64,000 bases of DNA from Gammaproteobacteria bacterium (GTDB taxonomy: Bacteria > Pseudomonadota > Gammaproteobacteria > Arenicellales > Poriferihabitantaceae): NCBI GenBank assembly GCA_030432755.1, contig JAUILZ010000008.1, forward strand, positions 62,001 through 126,000. Direction: 5' to 3'. Below are positions 24,474 to 33,669 of this stretch, in pieces. The number at the start of each line of letters is the position of its first letter. Position 1 is the stretch's first letter. The notes beneath the pieces are model-generated. The model was not told where the DNA came from, did no database searches, and was given only the letters and a program-made list of their open reading frames with translations. The position numbers were made by a program, and so were the translations under genes.

Positions 24474-26099
24474 TTGGTCCTGGACAAATCCCTATTCAGC
24501 GACATCAATGCCGGCAGCGATGAAGAAGGCTGGCAGATCCTGTTTTACTACAATATCTATCGGCTCGGGCTGACGATACTCCTTCTCGGACTCGCCTCCC
24601 CGGTGATCGGCAGCATCGCCACGGACGATGAGCTCTACAGCCTGCTGGTGCCCACCTCGGGCATCGCGTTCATCTCCCTGGTCACGTTTATCAACATCCA
24701 GCGCCGCTGGCCGTCGCTGCTCGTCCAGGCGCACCTGCTGTTCCTGTTCGATATCCTGTTCATCACCATGCTGACGTTCTCGCGTCACCTGCTGGATTCG
24801 AGCACCCTGATCCTCTATGTCACCACCGCGGCCGCCACCGCGGTGCTGTTTTCCCAGCGTGTCAGCCTGGTCTACACCATTCTCTGCGCCTTCCTGATCT
24901 TCTACAACGACTACACCAAGTTCATGGAAGGAACCCTGGTGATCCGCAGTTATTACGTCACTCCCCTTCTCGTGATCGGCCTGTTCAGCGTGGTCGCCAT
25001 CGTCGGCCGTATCGCCGGGCGCGCACGATCCGTGCAGACGGTGGTGGCGAAGCAGGAACGCGCACTCGAGGATCTCGACCGCATCAACCAGGTCATACTC
25101 GAACAGCTCGACATCGGCGTACTGTTCGTCAATGGTCGCATGGTGGTGGAGCAGATCAATCGCAGCGCGCGCGACATGATCGGCACCTTTATCAATGCCA
25201 CCGGTCACGTCACCGGCGAACTCGCCGAGGAGCTTTCCGCCCACACGGGCCAGGGCGCGGAGCCGGATTTCAATTTCCGCATCCAGAATCGCGAATACGG
25301 GTTTTCCCTGCTGCCGCTCAGCAACGGCCACCTCGTCCAGATCGAGGATCGCACCCATATCCAGAAGCAGATCCAGCAGTCCAAGCTGGCATCCATCGGC
25401 CGCATGGCCTCGGCCATTTCCCACGAGATCCGCAATCCCCTCAATGCCATCAGCCACGCCGTCCAGCTTCTCAAGCCAGCGAGCAACGGCAATGGCGAGG
25501 AAGCGGAACTGATCCAGATCATCCGCACGCACACGCGACGAATCGACGAGATCATCAAGTCGGTGCTGGAACGCAGCCGGCCGGGCAAGCCGCAGCGAAA
25601 GCGCCTGCGCCTGCAGGCGTGGCTCAAGGTATTTATCGAGACTTTTCGCGAAACGGTGGACGACCAGGAAGTACAACTCAGCGCCCGCGGCGAGGACCCG
25701 GAAATCCTGTTTGATCCGACCCAGCTGGAGCAGGTCATCACCAATCTGTGCCAGAACAGCATCAAGTACGCGAAACCCGAGAGCGGTCATCTGAAAATCC
25801 GCTTCGTGGTAGGGCATCTCGCGGTAGGAATGCCGTATCTCGATGTTATCGACAATGGCCAGGGAGTCGCCGCCGAGAACGTGGAGCAGCTTTTCGAGCC
25901 CTTTCACACCAGCGATTCCCGCAGCACCGGACTCGGGCTGTTTCTCGTACGCGAATTCTGCCATATCAACGGCTCGGACATCGAGTACCTCCGCGGCAAG
26001 TCCCAGCAGGGATTCCGCATCACCTTTTCCCGCGCGGACGCGGAGACGGAGGCCGCGGCAAACTATAACGAAACCGGTTCCAGGACAGTACAACCATGA
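24474..26099 (+). CDS. pilS: Sensor histidine kinase PilS of the pilin regulatory pair
   Basis: PilS senses pilin levels in the membrane and phosphorylates PilR. The 541-residue protein starts at a TTG (24474), with AGGA about 10 bases upstream; there is no usable in-frame ATG nearby. Residues 25-185 hold six membrane segments, the PilS layout. A PAS-like linker follows (~200-295), then the H-box [14 protein letters not shown] with His318, the N-box [10 protein letters not shown], and the G1/G2 boxes [11 protein letters not shown] and GLGLFLV. It overlaps pilR as ATGA, so the two are co-translated. Related genes farther right (pilA with a sigma-54 promoter) support the name. Confidence 0.92.
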   Translation: MVLDKSLFSDINAGSDEEGWQILFYYNIYRLGLTILLLGLASPVIGSIATDDELYSLLVPTSGIAFISLVTFINIQRRWPSLLVQAHLLFLFDILFITMLTFSRHLLDSSTLILYVTTAAATAVLFSQRVSLVYTILCAFLIFYNDYTKFMEGTLVIRSYYVTPLLVIGLFSVVAIVGRIAGRARSVQTVVAKQERALEDLDRINQVILEQLDIGVLFVNGRMVVEQINRSARDMIGTFINATGHVTGELAEELSAHTGQGAEPDFNFRIQNREYGFSLLPLSNGHLVQIEDRTHIQKQIQQSKLASIGRMASAISHEIRNPLNAISHAVQLLKPASNGNGEEAELIQIIRTHTRRIDEIIKSVLERSRPGKPQRKRLRLQAWLKVFIETFRETVDDQEVQLSARGEDPEILFDPTQLEQVITNLCQNSIKYAKPESGHLKIRFVVGHLAVGMPYLDVIDNGQGVAAENVEQLFEPFHTSDSRSTGLGLFLVREFCHINGSDIEYLRGKSQQGFRITFSRADAETEAAANYNETGSRTVQP

Positions 26100-27448
26100 G
26101 CACCCAGCCCATCGCCCTGATCATCGACGACGAAGAAGACCTGCTTTCATTGATGTCCATCACGCTGCGGCGGATGGGTGTCGAATCCATCAAGGCCGGC
26201 ACCGTGGGCGAAGCGAAGGAAAAGCTCGACAGTCGCCCTTTCGACCTCTGCCTGACTGATCTACGACTGCCGGATGGAAGCGGCATGGACGTGGTGCGTC
26301 ATATCCAGGCCCATCACAGCAGCGTCCCGGTGGCGGTGATCACGGCGTTCGGCGATCCGAAAACCGCGGTGGAGGCCCTCAAGCTCGGCGCCTTCGACTA
26401 TATCGCCAAGCCCATCGAGGTGGAGCAGTTAAAGGCCATCATCGATTCCTCCATCCGCCTCGGCAGCCAGGAAGCGCCGACCCGTACCAGCCGCGCGCTA
26501 CTGGGTGAGTCGGAGGCCATGGAACAGATCCGCGCGCTCATCGCCAAGGTCGCGCGTAACCAGGCCCCGGTGCATATCCACGGCGAGACCGGCACCGGCA
26601 AGGAACTGATCGCCCGCCTGATCCACGACAGCGGCCCACGGGCGGCCGACCCGTTCATCGCAGTGAACTGCGGCGCGATTCCGAGGGAACTCATGGAAAG
26701 CGAGTTTTTCGGCCACAAGAAAGGCAGCTTCACCGGCGCCCACGCCGACAAAAAGGGCCTCTTCCAGGCGGCCAACGGCGGCACCCTTTTTCTCGACGAG
26801 ATCGCGGAACTGCCTCTCGACCTGCAGGTCAAGCTCCTGCGCACCATCCAGGAGAAGACCGTGCGACCCGTGGGCGAAGTGATGGAAAAGCCCGTGGACG
26901 TCCGCCTGATCAGCGCCACCCACAAGGACCTGCAGGAAATGATCGCCAAGGGGCAGTTCCGCGAGGACCTTTATTACCGCGTCAACGTAATCCCGATCCA
27001 GGCGCCGAGCCTCAGGGAACGGCCAATGGACATTCCCGTCCTCGCGGTGCATTTCGTCAAACTGATCAGCGAAAAGATCGGCATCCCGCCACCCAAGGTC
27101 AGCGCCCAGGCGCTCAAGATCCTGGCCACGCACCGGTTTCCGGGGAACGTGCGGGAGCTGGAAAACCTCCTTGAGCGCACCCTCGCCCTGCTCGATGGCG
27201 ACACCATCGGGGCGGAGGATATCGATCTTCCGCAACTGGGTTCCGCGCCGTCCCGTTCGTCAGAGCAGGCCGCGACATCCGTCGCTGACATGGACACGCC
27301 CATCGACGAGCATCTCGTGAATATCGAGCGCAAATTGATCCGGGACGCCCTCGACAAGACCGATGGCAATATTACCCGGGCTGCAGAGTTGCTTGGTACC
27401 TCCTTCCGCTCACTGCGTTACAAGATCAGCAAGTTGGGGATCAAGTAG
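26096..27448 (+). CDS. pilR: Response regulator PilR, sigma-54 activator
   Basis: The 450-residue NtrC-family activator has a receiver domain with Asp55 ([10 protein letters not shown]), an AAA+ domain with Walker A GETGTGKE and the sigma-54 contact loop GSFTGA (GAFTGA variant with Ser), Walker B region [13 protein letters not shown], and a C-terminal Fis-type helix-turn-helix ([23 protein letters not shown]). PilR drives pilA from a sigma-54 promoter, and a perfect one is present upstream of pilA (30101-30116, minus strand). A second dyad nearby may be its binding site. Confidence 0.94.
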   Translation: MSTQPIALIIDDEEDLLSLMSITLRRMGVESIKAGTVGEAKEKLDSRPFDLCLTDLRLPDGSGMDVVRHIQAHHSSVPVAVITAFGDPKTAVEALKLGAFDYIAKPIEVEQLKAIIDSSIRLGSQEAPTRTSRALLGESEAMEQIRALIAKVARNQAPVHIHGETGTGKELIARLIHDSGPRAADPFIAVNCGAIPRELMESEFFGHKKGSFTGAHADKKGLFQAANGGTLFLDEIAELPLDLQVKLLRTIQEKTVRPVGEVMEKPVDVRLISATHKDLQEMIAKGQFREDLYYRVNVIPIQAPSLRERPMDIPVLAVHFVKLISEKIGIPPPKVSAQALKILATHRFPGNVRELENLLERTLALLDGDTIGAEDIDLPQLGSAPSRSSEQAATSVADMDTPIDEHLVNIERKLIRDALDKTDGNITRAAELLGTSFRSLRYKISKLGIK

Positions 27449-27468
27449 CGGCGCAAGGGGTTTGGTGG

Positions 27469-29418
27469 CTATAGCGGCTGTGGATCGCAGGCATCACCGA
27501 GGAAGCGATCCACATCGGCGAGTTCCTTCTGGAACATCACCAGTTCCTCAAACGGCAGACCCCGTATCTCCTCCAGGGACCGACACACTTCTTCCGTCCG
27601 GCGTAGCTTGATCTGTGCCCGGAGCAGGTTGAAGCGGTAGGCGGGGCGGTAGTTTGCCCGTTCCGCAGCGCGCTCCATCAACGCAAGGCCTTTTTCGGCA
27701 TTTTCCTGGACCTCGAGTTGGAAAACCGCGGCAAGAGTGATCAACTGGGGATGGTCCAAATCCTCCAGTAGCTTGTAGAGAGGAGCCAATGGAGTAGCAT
27801 CAACCTTATCCTTCTGTTCCTGCAGATATTCAAGGACTCCGGATAGTGCGCGGCTGTTGACTGCGGTGTAGCCGTAAGTCTCCAATTTGTCCATCGCTCT
27901 GCGAATCCACTCCTCCTTGAATTCAATGTCAGTGGTATAGGCAAGCATCACCAGCAACATTTCGCTGGCGATAGATGACCGGTCAATGGTGATATTGTGC
28001 TCTAGTAACCGCTCCGCGGCGGCCGCGGCCTCGGTGTCTCCCGTCCTTCCCGCCAGAAACAGGTAGCGGGCATAGTTGAACTGCGCCATGGGCGAGTCAG
28101 GGTGGTAACGCGCCTCGTGCCCCGCCTTGACAACGTCGTTGGACCAGATTTGCGCGCGCGCGTGCAGGACGCCGACGTTGAACACCCAGAATCCGCCGAG
28201 AATCACTAGGGCCATGCGCGGGCGGATCATCTTGCTCGACAGCACCACGTAGGACAGCAGCAACAGGATACCCCAGGACGGCAGGTAGTTACGATGCTCG
28301 TGCACCATTTCCAGGGGAATGAACGTGGATTCGAGGGAATGGCCGAGAAAAAACCAGAAAATACTGAAACTGATGAGGCGGTTACGGCGGATGGAAACCA
28401 GCGCCAACAGGATTAACCCGACGATCACAACGATGGCCACCAGCGTTGTCACGGGCTGAAGCAGGCCCTTGGAAACCGGAAAATCGTCATGCCACATAGA
28501 CAGTTCCGCGTTGTTCGGAACCAACACCTGGGAGATATAAAAGCTGATGGCACGAAACTGTGTAAGTACACGTTCGTAGAGCGTGAAGTCACGCCCGTCA
28601 TATCCGTGAACCTGGCGCTCGACAAATGGCAGGGCGACCTCCCAGGCCAACCAGCCTGCCACAAGTGCGCACAACAACACGACCGCTTTCGCGACCATCG
28701 ATGCGCGAATCCGCGAAATCACCCAGCGATCGATATCCTGCAGCAGTACGAATTCGACCAGCGCCAGATAGCCAATAAGCAGGATGCCGTTTTCCTTGGC
28801 ATGGTAGGCGAGAAACGTACACAGGAACGTGCTAACCGCGAGCAGGCCCATCTTCGGCGCCGGGCGGAGTCCCGAGAGCCGGATCCGAAGGTAAAGCAGG
28901 ATGCCGAGCACGGTAAACAGCGACGCGAGAATGGTCATCCGCTGGCTGATATATAGCACCGGACCCAGGTTGATGGGCGCTGCGATCCAGAAGGCAGCGG
29001 CCGTCAGGGGAATGAAGCGCTGGACGGAGCGATCCCCTGCAGCGCCCAGATCATGGCGCCCGCGCAGGGCAGAAAGTAGGGCAACTCCCAGCAAGTAGAG
29101 TAGCCAGCCTGTCAGCAGATGTAGCGCGAGATTGACTACCTTGAAGGAGAATATGTACTCGCCGAACAGGTAGTAATTGAGGCCGAAGGACAACATGCTG
29201 ACCTCCCTGCCCCCAGCAGCGAAGGATTTCGCCGCGGCAACCAGAGACGACCGGTCAAGTTGCTCGACCTGGATGTGTGGGTTTTCCTGGATGACGTGAG
29301 TGTCATCGAAGTAAATCCCACCTCTCAGGCCGATCCAGTATGCCCAGAACACGATAAGCGTCGCCAACAGCATGGCAATGTACGCCACGCCCCTGTACCT
29401 GGGGTTTTCCAATGCCAT
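27469..29418 (-). CDS. GT-C type membrane glycosyltransferase with C-terminal repeats (TMTC-like), candidate pilin glycosyltransferase
   Basis: The 649-residue protein has about ten membrane segments (residues ~10-430), then a soluble C-terminal helical repeat region. The first loop holds the acidic pair Asp38-Asp39 (IYFDDTHVI), typical for GT-C enzymes that use lipid-linked sugars. The segments NLGPVLYISQRMTILASLF and LGHSLESTFIPLEMVHEHRNYLPS are hallmark stretches of the TMTC/DUF1736 family, whose human members O-mannosylate proteins. The C-terminus resembles TPR-type helical pairs. The gene lies immediately downstream of pilA on the same strand, beyond the pilA terminator. That position suggests it glycosylates pilin, as tfpW-type genes do next to pilA; this is inference. 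Confidence 0.78.
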   Translation of the reverse strand: MALENPRYRGVAYIAMLLATLIVFWAYWIGLRGGIYFDDTHVIQENPHIQVEQLDRSSLVAAAKSFAAGGREVSMLSFGLNYYLFGEYIFSFKVVNLALHLLTGWLLYLLGVALLSALRGRHDLGAAGDRSVQRFIPLTAAAFWIAAPINLGPVLYISQRMTILASLFTVLGILLYLRIRLSGLRPAPKMGLLAVSTFLCTFLAYHAKENGILLIGYLALVEFVLLQDIDRWVISRIRASMVAKAVVLLCALVAGWLAWEVALPFVERQVHGYDGRDFTLYERVLTQFRAISFYISQVLVPNNAELSMWHDDFPVSKGLLQPVTTLVAIVVIVGLILLALVSIRRNRLISFSIFWFFLGHSLESTFIPLEMVHEHRNYLPSWGILLLLSYVVLSSKMIRPRMALVILGGFWVFNVGVLHARAQIWSNDVVKAGHEARYHPDSPMAQFNYARYLFLAGRTGDTEAAAAAERLLEHNITIDRSSIASEMLLVMLAYTTDIEFKEEWIRRAMDKLETYGYTAVNSRALSGVLEYLQEQKDKVDATPLAPLYKLLEDLDHPQLITLAAVFQLEVQENAEKGLALMERAAERANYRPAYRFNLLRAQIKLRRTEEVCRSLEEIRGLPFEELVMFQKELADVDRFLGDACDPQPL

Positions 29419-29503
29419 AGATACTTGTGCGCCGAATGAAATGCGCTATCTGGAGAATAAGTCGGGGAAATCGCGAGTGTAGACGAGGGGTTTCGCGGAC
29501 GCC

Positions 29504-29531
29504 AAAAAAAACCCCCGGACAATCCGGGGGT
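29504..29531 (-). terminator. Terminator of pilA
   Basis: Read on the minus strand: a nine-base stem ACCCCCGGA/TCCGGGGGT (29511-29531) with a three-base loop, followed by a run of T (29504-29511). It separates pilA from the glycosyltransferase gene downstream, although read-through is possible. Confidence 0.88.
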
Positions 29532-29571
29532 TCTTCGTGTATCACTAGCTGGGCCCGTGCAGGCCGAACAG

Positions 29572-30024
29572 TTAGTTGGTTTCGGGCCAGTACTTCTCTT
29601 CGATGGTGCCTGAAACTGACCAGTTAATCGTGTTCAGGGAACCTATCGTCGCGGTGTAGTAAACCTGACCGCCAGCTGCTGAGCCCAGCTTGGTGATGTC
29701 CTTGAGGGATACTTGTACCTGTGCACCACCATCATAAGCCAAGCTGAGAGAGGCCACGTAGTCACCTTCATAGGAAGCCGGGGTCTGGGTCACGCGAGCC
29801 AGTGAACCCAAGCTGCGCGGCATGTTGCCGGTCTCACTGAAGTAAACAGCGGTCTCGGTCTTTACCGGGTAGTACACACTTGCGGATTCGCCTACCCGTG
29901 TACGAATGGTGTAGTCCCGGTAGGCCGGTACCGCGATGGATGCCAGAATGCCGATAATCGTTACGACGATCATCAGCTCGATCAGGGTAAAACCGCCCTG
30001 TTTCTTGATTTTGCTGAAATTCAT
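29572..30024 (-). CDS. pilA: Type IV major pilin
   Basis: The start at 30024 follows AAAGGT, 7 bases upstream, and gives 150 residues. The prepilin leader is [11 protein letters not shown], cut before [27 protein letters not shown], with the conserved Glu at position 5 of the mature chain; the leader is short and basic, as in class IVa pilins. The rest is a globular domain rich in Tyr, Ser and Thr. There is no cysteine anywhere, so the usual C-terminal disulfide loop is absent. Ser/Thr-rich parts near the C-terminus could be glycosylated. It is controlled by the sigma-54 promoter at 30101-30116 and by pilS/pilR. Confidence 0.95.
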   Translation of the reverse strand: MNFSKIKKQGGFTLIELMIVVTIIGILASIAVPAYRDYTIRTRVGESASVYYPVKTETAVYFSETGNMPRSLGSLARVTQTPASYEGDYVASLSLAYDGGAQVQVSLKDITKLGSAAGGQVYYTATIGSLNTINWSVSGTIEEKYWPETN

Positions 30025-30100
30025 GAATTTACCTTTGTTGAGCACTGTTAACAGAAAATTGCTTCTCAAAAGGGCACTCCCCCTTGTGAACTCAAAGAAA

Positions 30101-30116
30101 AGCAATCTTCGTGCCA
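30101..30116 (-). promoter_or_regulatory. Sigma-54 (-24/-12) promoter of pilA
   Basis: On the minus strand the sequence reads TGGCAC-GAAGA-TTGCT, an exact match to the sigma-54 consensus TGGCAC-N5-TTGCW. It begins 92 bases before the pilA start codon, leaving a leader of about 65 bases. With pilS/pilR in the same window this is the classical PilR-activated pilin promoter. Confidence 0.93.
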
Positions 30117-30456
30117 ACTCACTTCGATCTGATGCGCGCCCTTCCCATGGCTGGGGAGATATCTATTTAATGTATTGTTTTCAATAAGATAAATTACAGT
30201 CGGTTTTTCAAGTCAGGAGGGGGCTGTGATCTTTCGGGACGCACATGTGGTCGCAGGGTTCCACCAACCCTCCGACTGTAGTGACAACTTCTGTCATCAG
30301 GGTGCCAAATTTTGTGATCCCGAACGTCGTCCCGCGCCGTGACCATGGTGGCAGGGAGTATCGTTGCGCGTGGGATTGCCGTCCGTGCAGCGCGGGTTAG
30401 GCCTGTTCCTGCATCCCGGTTATACTGCGGGCTTGGCTTCTAAGTCTCTGAAAATA
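30117..30456. promoter_or_regulatory. Upstream region of pilA with a possible PilR site
   Basis: No gene is seen between the pilA promoter and the GT2 gene. TGACA-N5-TGTCA (30282-30296) is an inverted repeat about 170 bases upstream of the -24 element. PilR is known to bind TGTC-containing repeats at such a distance, so this may be its enhancer. The match is loose. Confidence 0.35.
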
Positions 30457-31359
30457 GTGAATATTCGGGAAAACCTGTCCATCATCCTCCCTGCAAGAAA
30501 CGAGGCCGCCAACCTAGGGCCCCATCTCGCCGAAATCCGGTCACTCTATCCAGATGCCGAACTGATCGTCGTGGACGACGGATCCACAGATGATACCGCC
30601 GCTATCGCCCGCCGGGCTGGCGCCAGGGTGTTCAGCAATCCTTACAGTATGGGAAACGGCGCTGCGATCAAGGCCGGGGCGCGACAAGCCGACAATCGCT
30701 ACCTCCTGTTTCTGGATGCCGATGGCCAGCACAATCCACGGGATATCGATGGCCTAATCGACGCGATGCAGGAGAAGGGATATCGCATGGTCATCGGCGC
30801 CCGGGAGCCCGCCTCCCATGCTACCGCCGCTCGTCGCGCAATGAACTTCATCTACAACCGCGTTGCCTCCATCATGACGGGATTTCGAATCATGGATCTG
30901 ACATCAGGATTTCGGCTGGTGGAAGCAAGCCTGTTCCGCCAGTTCCTGTACCTGCTGCCGAACGGATTCTCGTATCCCACCACGATCACCATGGCATTCC
31001 TGCGCTCGGGATTTCCGATCCACTACGTGTGGATCACCGCACGCCAGCGTGAGGGAAAGAGCAAGATAAATCCGATTCGAGATGGCCTGCGGTTTTTCAT
31101 CATAATCCTCAAGGTCGGCGCTCTGTTCTCACCGATGCGGTTGTTTCTCCCCATCAGTGGCACGCTGTTTGCCACAGGGATTGCCTACTATGCCCACACC
31201 TATCTCACGCAGGGGCGATTTACGAATATGGGCGCTGTACTGCTCCTGTCTTCGCTGTTCGTTTTTCTGATCGGCATTCTAGCGGAACAGATTTCATCGT
31301 TGCACTATCAATCATCGCAGAACTCTGAAGACAGGCAAATGGACCTCCAGTCCCGCTGA
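30457..31359 (+). CDS. GT2 glycosyltransferase, dolichol-phosphate-mannose synthase-like, with C-terminal membrane segments
   Basis: The GT-A domain opens at LSIILPARNEAANL, so the GTG at 30457 just before it is the likely start; a longer frame to 30364 (TTG) adds non-homologous sequence. Acidic motifs are VVDDGSTDDT and FLDADGQHNP. The 300-residue protein ends in two hydrophobic segments (about 225-245 and 260-280), like DPM1/ArnC-type enzymes that load a sugar onto a polyprenyl phosphate. It could supply the lipid-linked sugar used by a GT-C enzyme such as the TMTC-like one nearby. It is the first gene of the glycan island. Confidence 0.85.
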   Translation: MNIRENLSIILPARNEAANLGPHLAEIRSLYPDAELIVVDDGSTDDTAAIARRAGARVFSNPYSMGNGAAIKAGARQADNRYLLFLDADGQHNPRDIDGLIDAMQEKGYRMVIGAREPASHATAARRAMNFIYNRVASIMTGFRIMDLTSGFRLVEASLFRQFLYLLPNGFSYPTTITMAFLRSGFPIHYVWITARQREGKSKINPIRDGLRFFIIILKVGALFSPMRLFLPISGTLFATGIAYYAHTYLTQGRFTNMGAVLLLSSLFVFLIGILAEQISSLHYQSSQNSEDRQMDLQSR

Positions 31360-31384
31360 AACCGCTTCCGCTGGCAACCTGGAC

Positions 31385-32599
31385 ATGAAACCCAGAGTTC
31401 TCGTGCTGGCGTCAACATTTCCCGCAAATGACAAGGATAGAGGGCCAAGATTCATCCTTGACTTCTGCACTCACCTGTCCGAAGCCTACGATATCACCGT
31501 GCTAACCCAACACCGACCAGGTTCCCGAGTTTCTGAAAAAATCCAGGATCTGGATATCATACGCTTTCGATACGCGCCCGAGTTTCTGGAACGACTTTCC
31601 GAACACGGCGGCATCACTACGACGCTTCGGCACAAACCATGGCTTTGGGTGGTGGTACCTGGATTTCTACTTAGCCTTGTATTCAAGATTGCCAGGTTGA
31701 CCCGCGAACATCCATACAGCCTGATACACGCCCACTGGATCATTCCTCAGGGGCTGGCCGCCTATCTCGCGACAACAGTTTTTCGGATACGGATACCGTT
31801 CCTGTGCACTGGACACGGTGCCGATATCTACGCACTGAATGGCGGAATCGCATCGAGGATCAAGCGCAGAATATACCGATCTGCCAGTGGAATCACAGTT
31901 GTCAGCCAGGCGATGGCGAGTCACATCGTTTCGGAGGACGACACACTGGCAGCGAAAGTCTCTGTGATACCGATGGGAACCGACATCGAACGAGCCTTTG
32001 TCCCATCGAATTCTCCGAGAACCAAAGGCCAAATGCTATTCGTTGGCAGATTGGTCGAAAAAAAAGGACTGCAGTACCTGATTCGTGAATTGCCCTCGAT
32101 ACTCAAAAACAATTCTGACCTGAATCTACTCGTTGCTGGAGATGGACCATACAAGGATGAGTTGACCGACCTGGTAGATTCCCTCGACATTTCTCAACAC
32201 GTCAGGTTTGCTGGTTCGCTCAGCCAATACGAAGTCAAGATACTCTATCAGCAAGCTGAATTTGCGATATTTCCATTTGTCAGGGCATCGGACGGTGATA
32301 TGGAAGGCCTCGGATTGGTTATGGTAGAAGCCATGGCATGCAGATGCCCGGTGATTGCCGGTGATGTGCCGGCTATTGGAGACGTGGTGCAACATGAAAC
32401 CACAGGGCTCGTATGCAGGCCACGCGAAGCCGGGTCAATGGCCCGTCAGATCCAGCGTCTTCGGAGCGATGATGCACTCACACGAAAAATCGTAGACAAC
32501 GCATTCCAGTTGGTCAAATCGAATTTTGGCTGGAAAACAACAGCGAGCAGGTTCCGCGATTTGTATGAAAACTTGGCGAGTCACAGCAGACTCAACTAG
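31385..32599 (+). CDS. GT4-family glycosyltransferase
   Basis: A 404-residue GT-B fold protein. The N-terminal domain starts with RVLVLASTFPANDKDRGPRF and has an HAHWIIPQG block. The C-terminal nucleotide-sugar domain shows LFVGRLVEKKGLQYLI, LVAGDGPYKDEL and the Glu-rich EGLGLVMVEAMACRCPVIA, the retaining GT4 signature. The donor and acceptor are not known. It follows the GT2 gene by 25 bases and ends in a 4-base convergent overlap with the next gene. AT-richer than the housekeeping genes. Confidence 0.9.
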   Translation: MKPRVLVLASTFPANDKDRGPRFILDFCTHLSEAYDITVLTQHRPGSRVSEKIQDLDIIRFRYAPEFLERLSEHGGITTTLRHKPWLWVVVPGFLLSLVFKIARLTREHPYSLIHAHWIIPQGLAAYLATTVFRIRIPFLCTGHGADIYALNGGIASRIKRRIYRSASGITVVSQAMASHIVSEDDTLAAKVSVIPMGTDIERAFVPSNSPRTKGQMLFVGRLVEKKGLQYLIRELPSILKNNSDLNLLVAGDGPYKDELTDLVDSLDISQHVRFAGSLSQYEVKILYQQAEFAIFPFVRASDGDMEGLGLVMVEAMACRCPVIAGDVPAIGDVVQHETTGLVCRPREAGSMARQIQRLRSDDALTRKIVDNAFQLVKSNFGWKTTASRFRDLYENLASHSRLN

Positions 32600-33525
32600 T
32601 CGGCGGACTCCGGGATTGGCCCCATCTTGCGAGACATGCCATCCTGCAATCCCTTCCTGATCCACTTTCTATGATTTCCGGCATCCTGCGAAAATATCCC
32701 AAAATAGATAAAGGTAAATAATAGTTTGATAATGTTCCAGAATTTCCAGACGAGTGGCACATGACTCAACCGCTGCAGGTAGATGGAGTTTCTAACAATC
32801 GCATAGTGACGCCTCGGACTACGATATGGCATCTTCATACCAAGGTCGCCACCTACCGACACGACGTCGTCGCCCATGGTGTGCTCCATCACGCTGCCGC
32901 GATCGACGTACAGACGGAAGGAGTGTTGCGCTGCGCGAAAACACCATTCGGTTTCCACGTGATCTATGAACAGAGCCTCATCCATCAGACCCACTTCGTT
33001 CAATGCGACACGACTGATCAGCGAACCGGAGCTGTTAAGCGAGTCGACTCTGATTGAACCCGAACCGGGTTTGGCCTGCAATTTCCACCAAAGTCCGCCA
33101 CGGATGACATGGTTTGAAAGATGGGCTTTGGATCTTGGATCAAATAGTATTGGACCAGCCGCTGCAACCTTCTCTCCGTTGTTCGTTTTCTCTTCTATCA
33201 TCTTCTGCAGATTCATACTCATGTCGAGCGCCGGCACACTGTCATGATCCAGGAGCAATACGTAACGGTGCTCAGGATATTCCCGCTCCACGACCCTGAT
33301 GCCGATATTCTGCGCAGCCGCGATACCATGGTTTCCACTCAGTTCGGTCAATTTCCTGCCTGCGTCAGCGGCACAGAGCGCCCTGATCGGATTCAGAATG
33401 TCCGGAACGCTGCCATTGTCAACAATAATCACCGGACACTGTATAGACAGGTTATCCAACTGCCTGCCCAGTATCCCGATATCCGGATTGAGCGTGACCA
33501 CTACCGCCACGGCCGATGATTTCAT
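32596..33525 (-). CDS. GT2-family glycosyltransferase (rhamnosyltransferase-like)
   Basis: This 309-residue protein begins VAVVVTLNPDIGILGRQL and has VIIVDNGS, GIAAAQNIGIR, LLLDHDSVP (DxD-type metal site) and the C-terminal block LFIDHVETEWCFRAAQ. The pattern is that of WbbL-type rhamnosyltransferases, with the typical ending FGIF...RKGLQDG. It is transcribed against its neighbours, the only GT in the island so placed. The actual sugar is not determined by the sequence. Confidence 0.87.
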   Translation of the reverse strand: MKSSAVAVVVTLNPDIGILGRQLDNLSIQCPVIIVDNGSVPDILNPIRALCAADAGRKLTELSGNHGIAAAQNIGIRVVEREYPEHRYVLLLDHDSVPALDMSMNLQKMIEEKTNNGEKVAAAGPILFDPRSKAHLSNHVIRGGLWWKLQAKPGSGSIRVDSLNSSGSLISRVALNEVGLMDEALFIDHVETEWCFRAAQHSFRLYVDRGSVMEHTMGDDVVSVGGDLGMKMPYRSPRRHYAIVRNSIYLQRLSHVPLVWKFWNIIKLLFTFIYFGIFSQDAGNHRKWIRKGLQDGMSRKMGPIPESAD

Positions 33526-33669
33526 GGAATCTCACTCATAGAGGGAACGCCAAAACCTCGCGATACAACAGGTTATTGAATAGCCGAGATTCCTCGGGTA
33601 TATGCTCGTTCTTTGCCGATCGCAGCCACACTGAGTAACAGCGAACCCGGAACAACCAATATCCACAAG

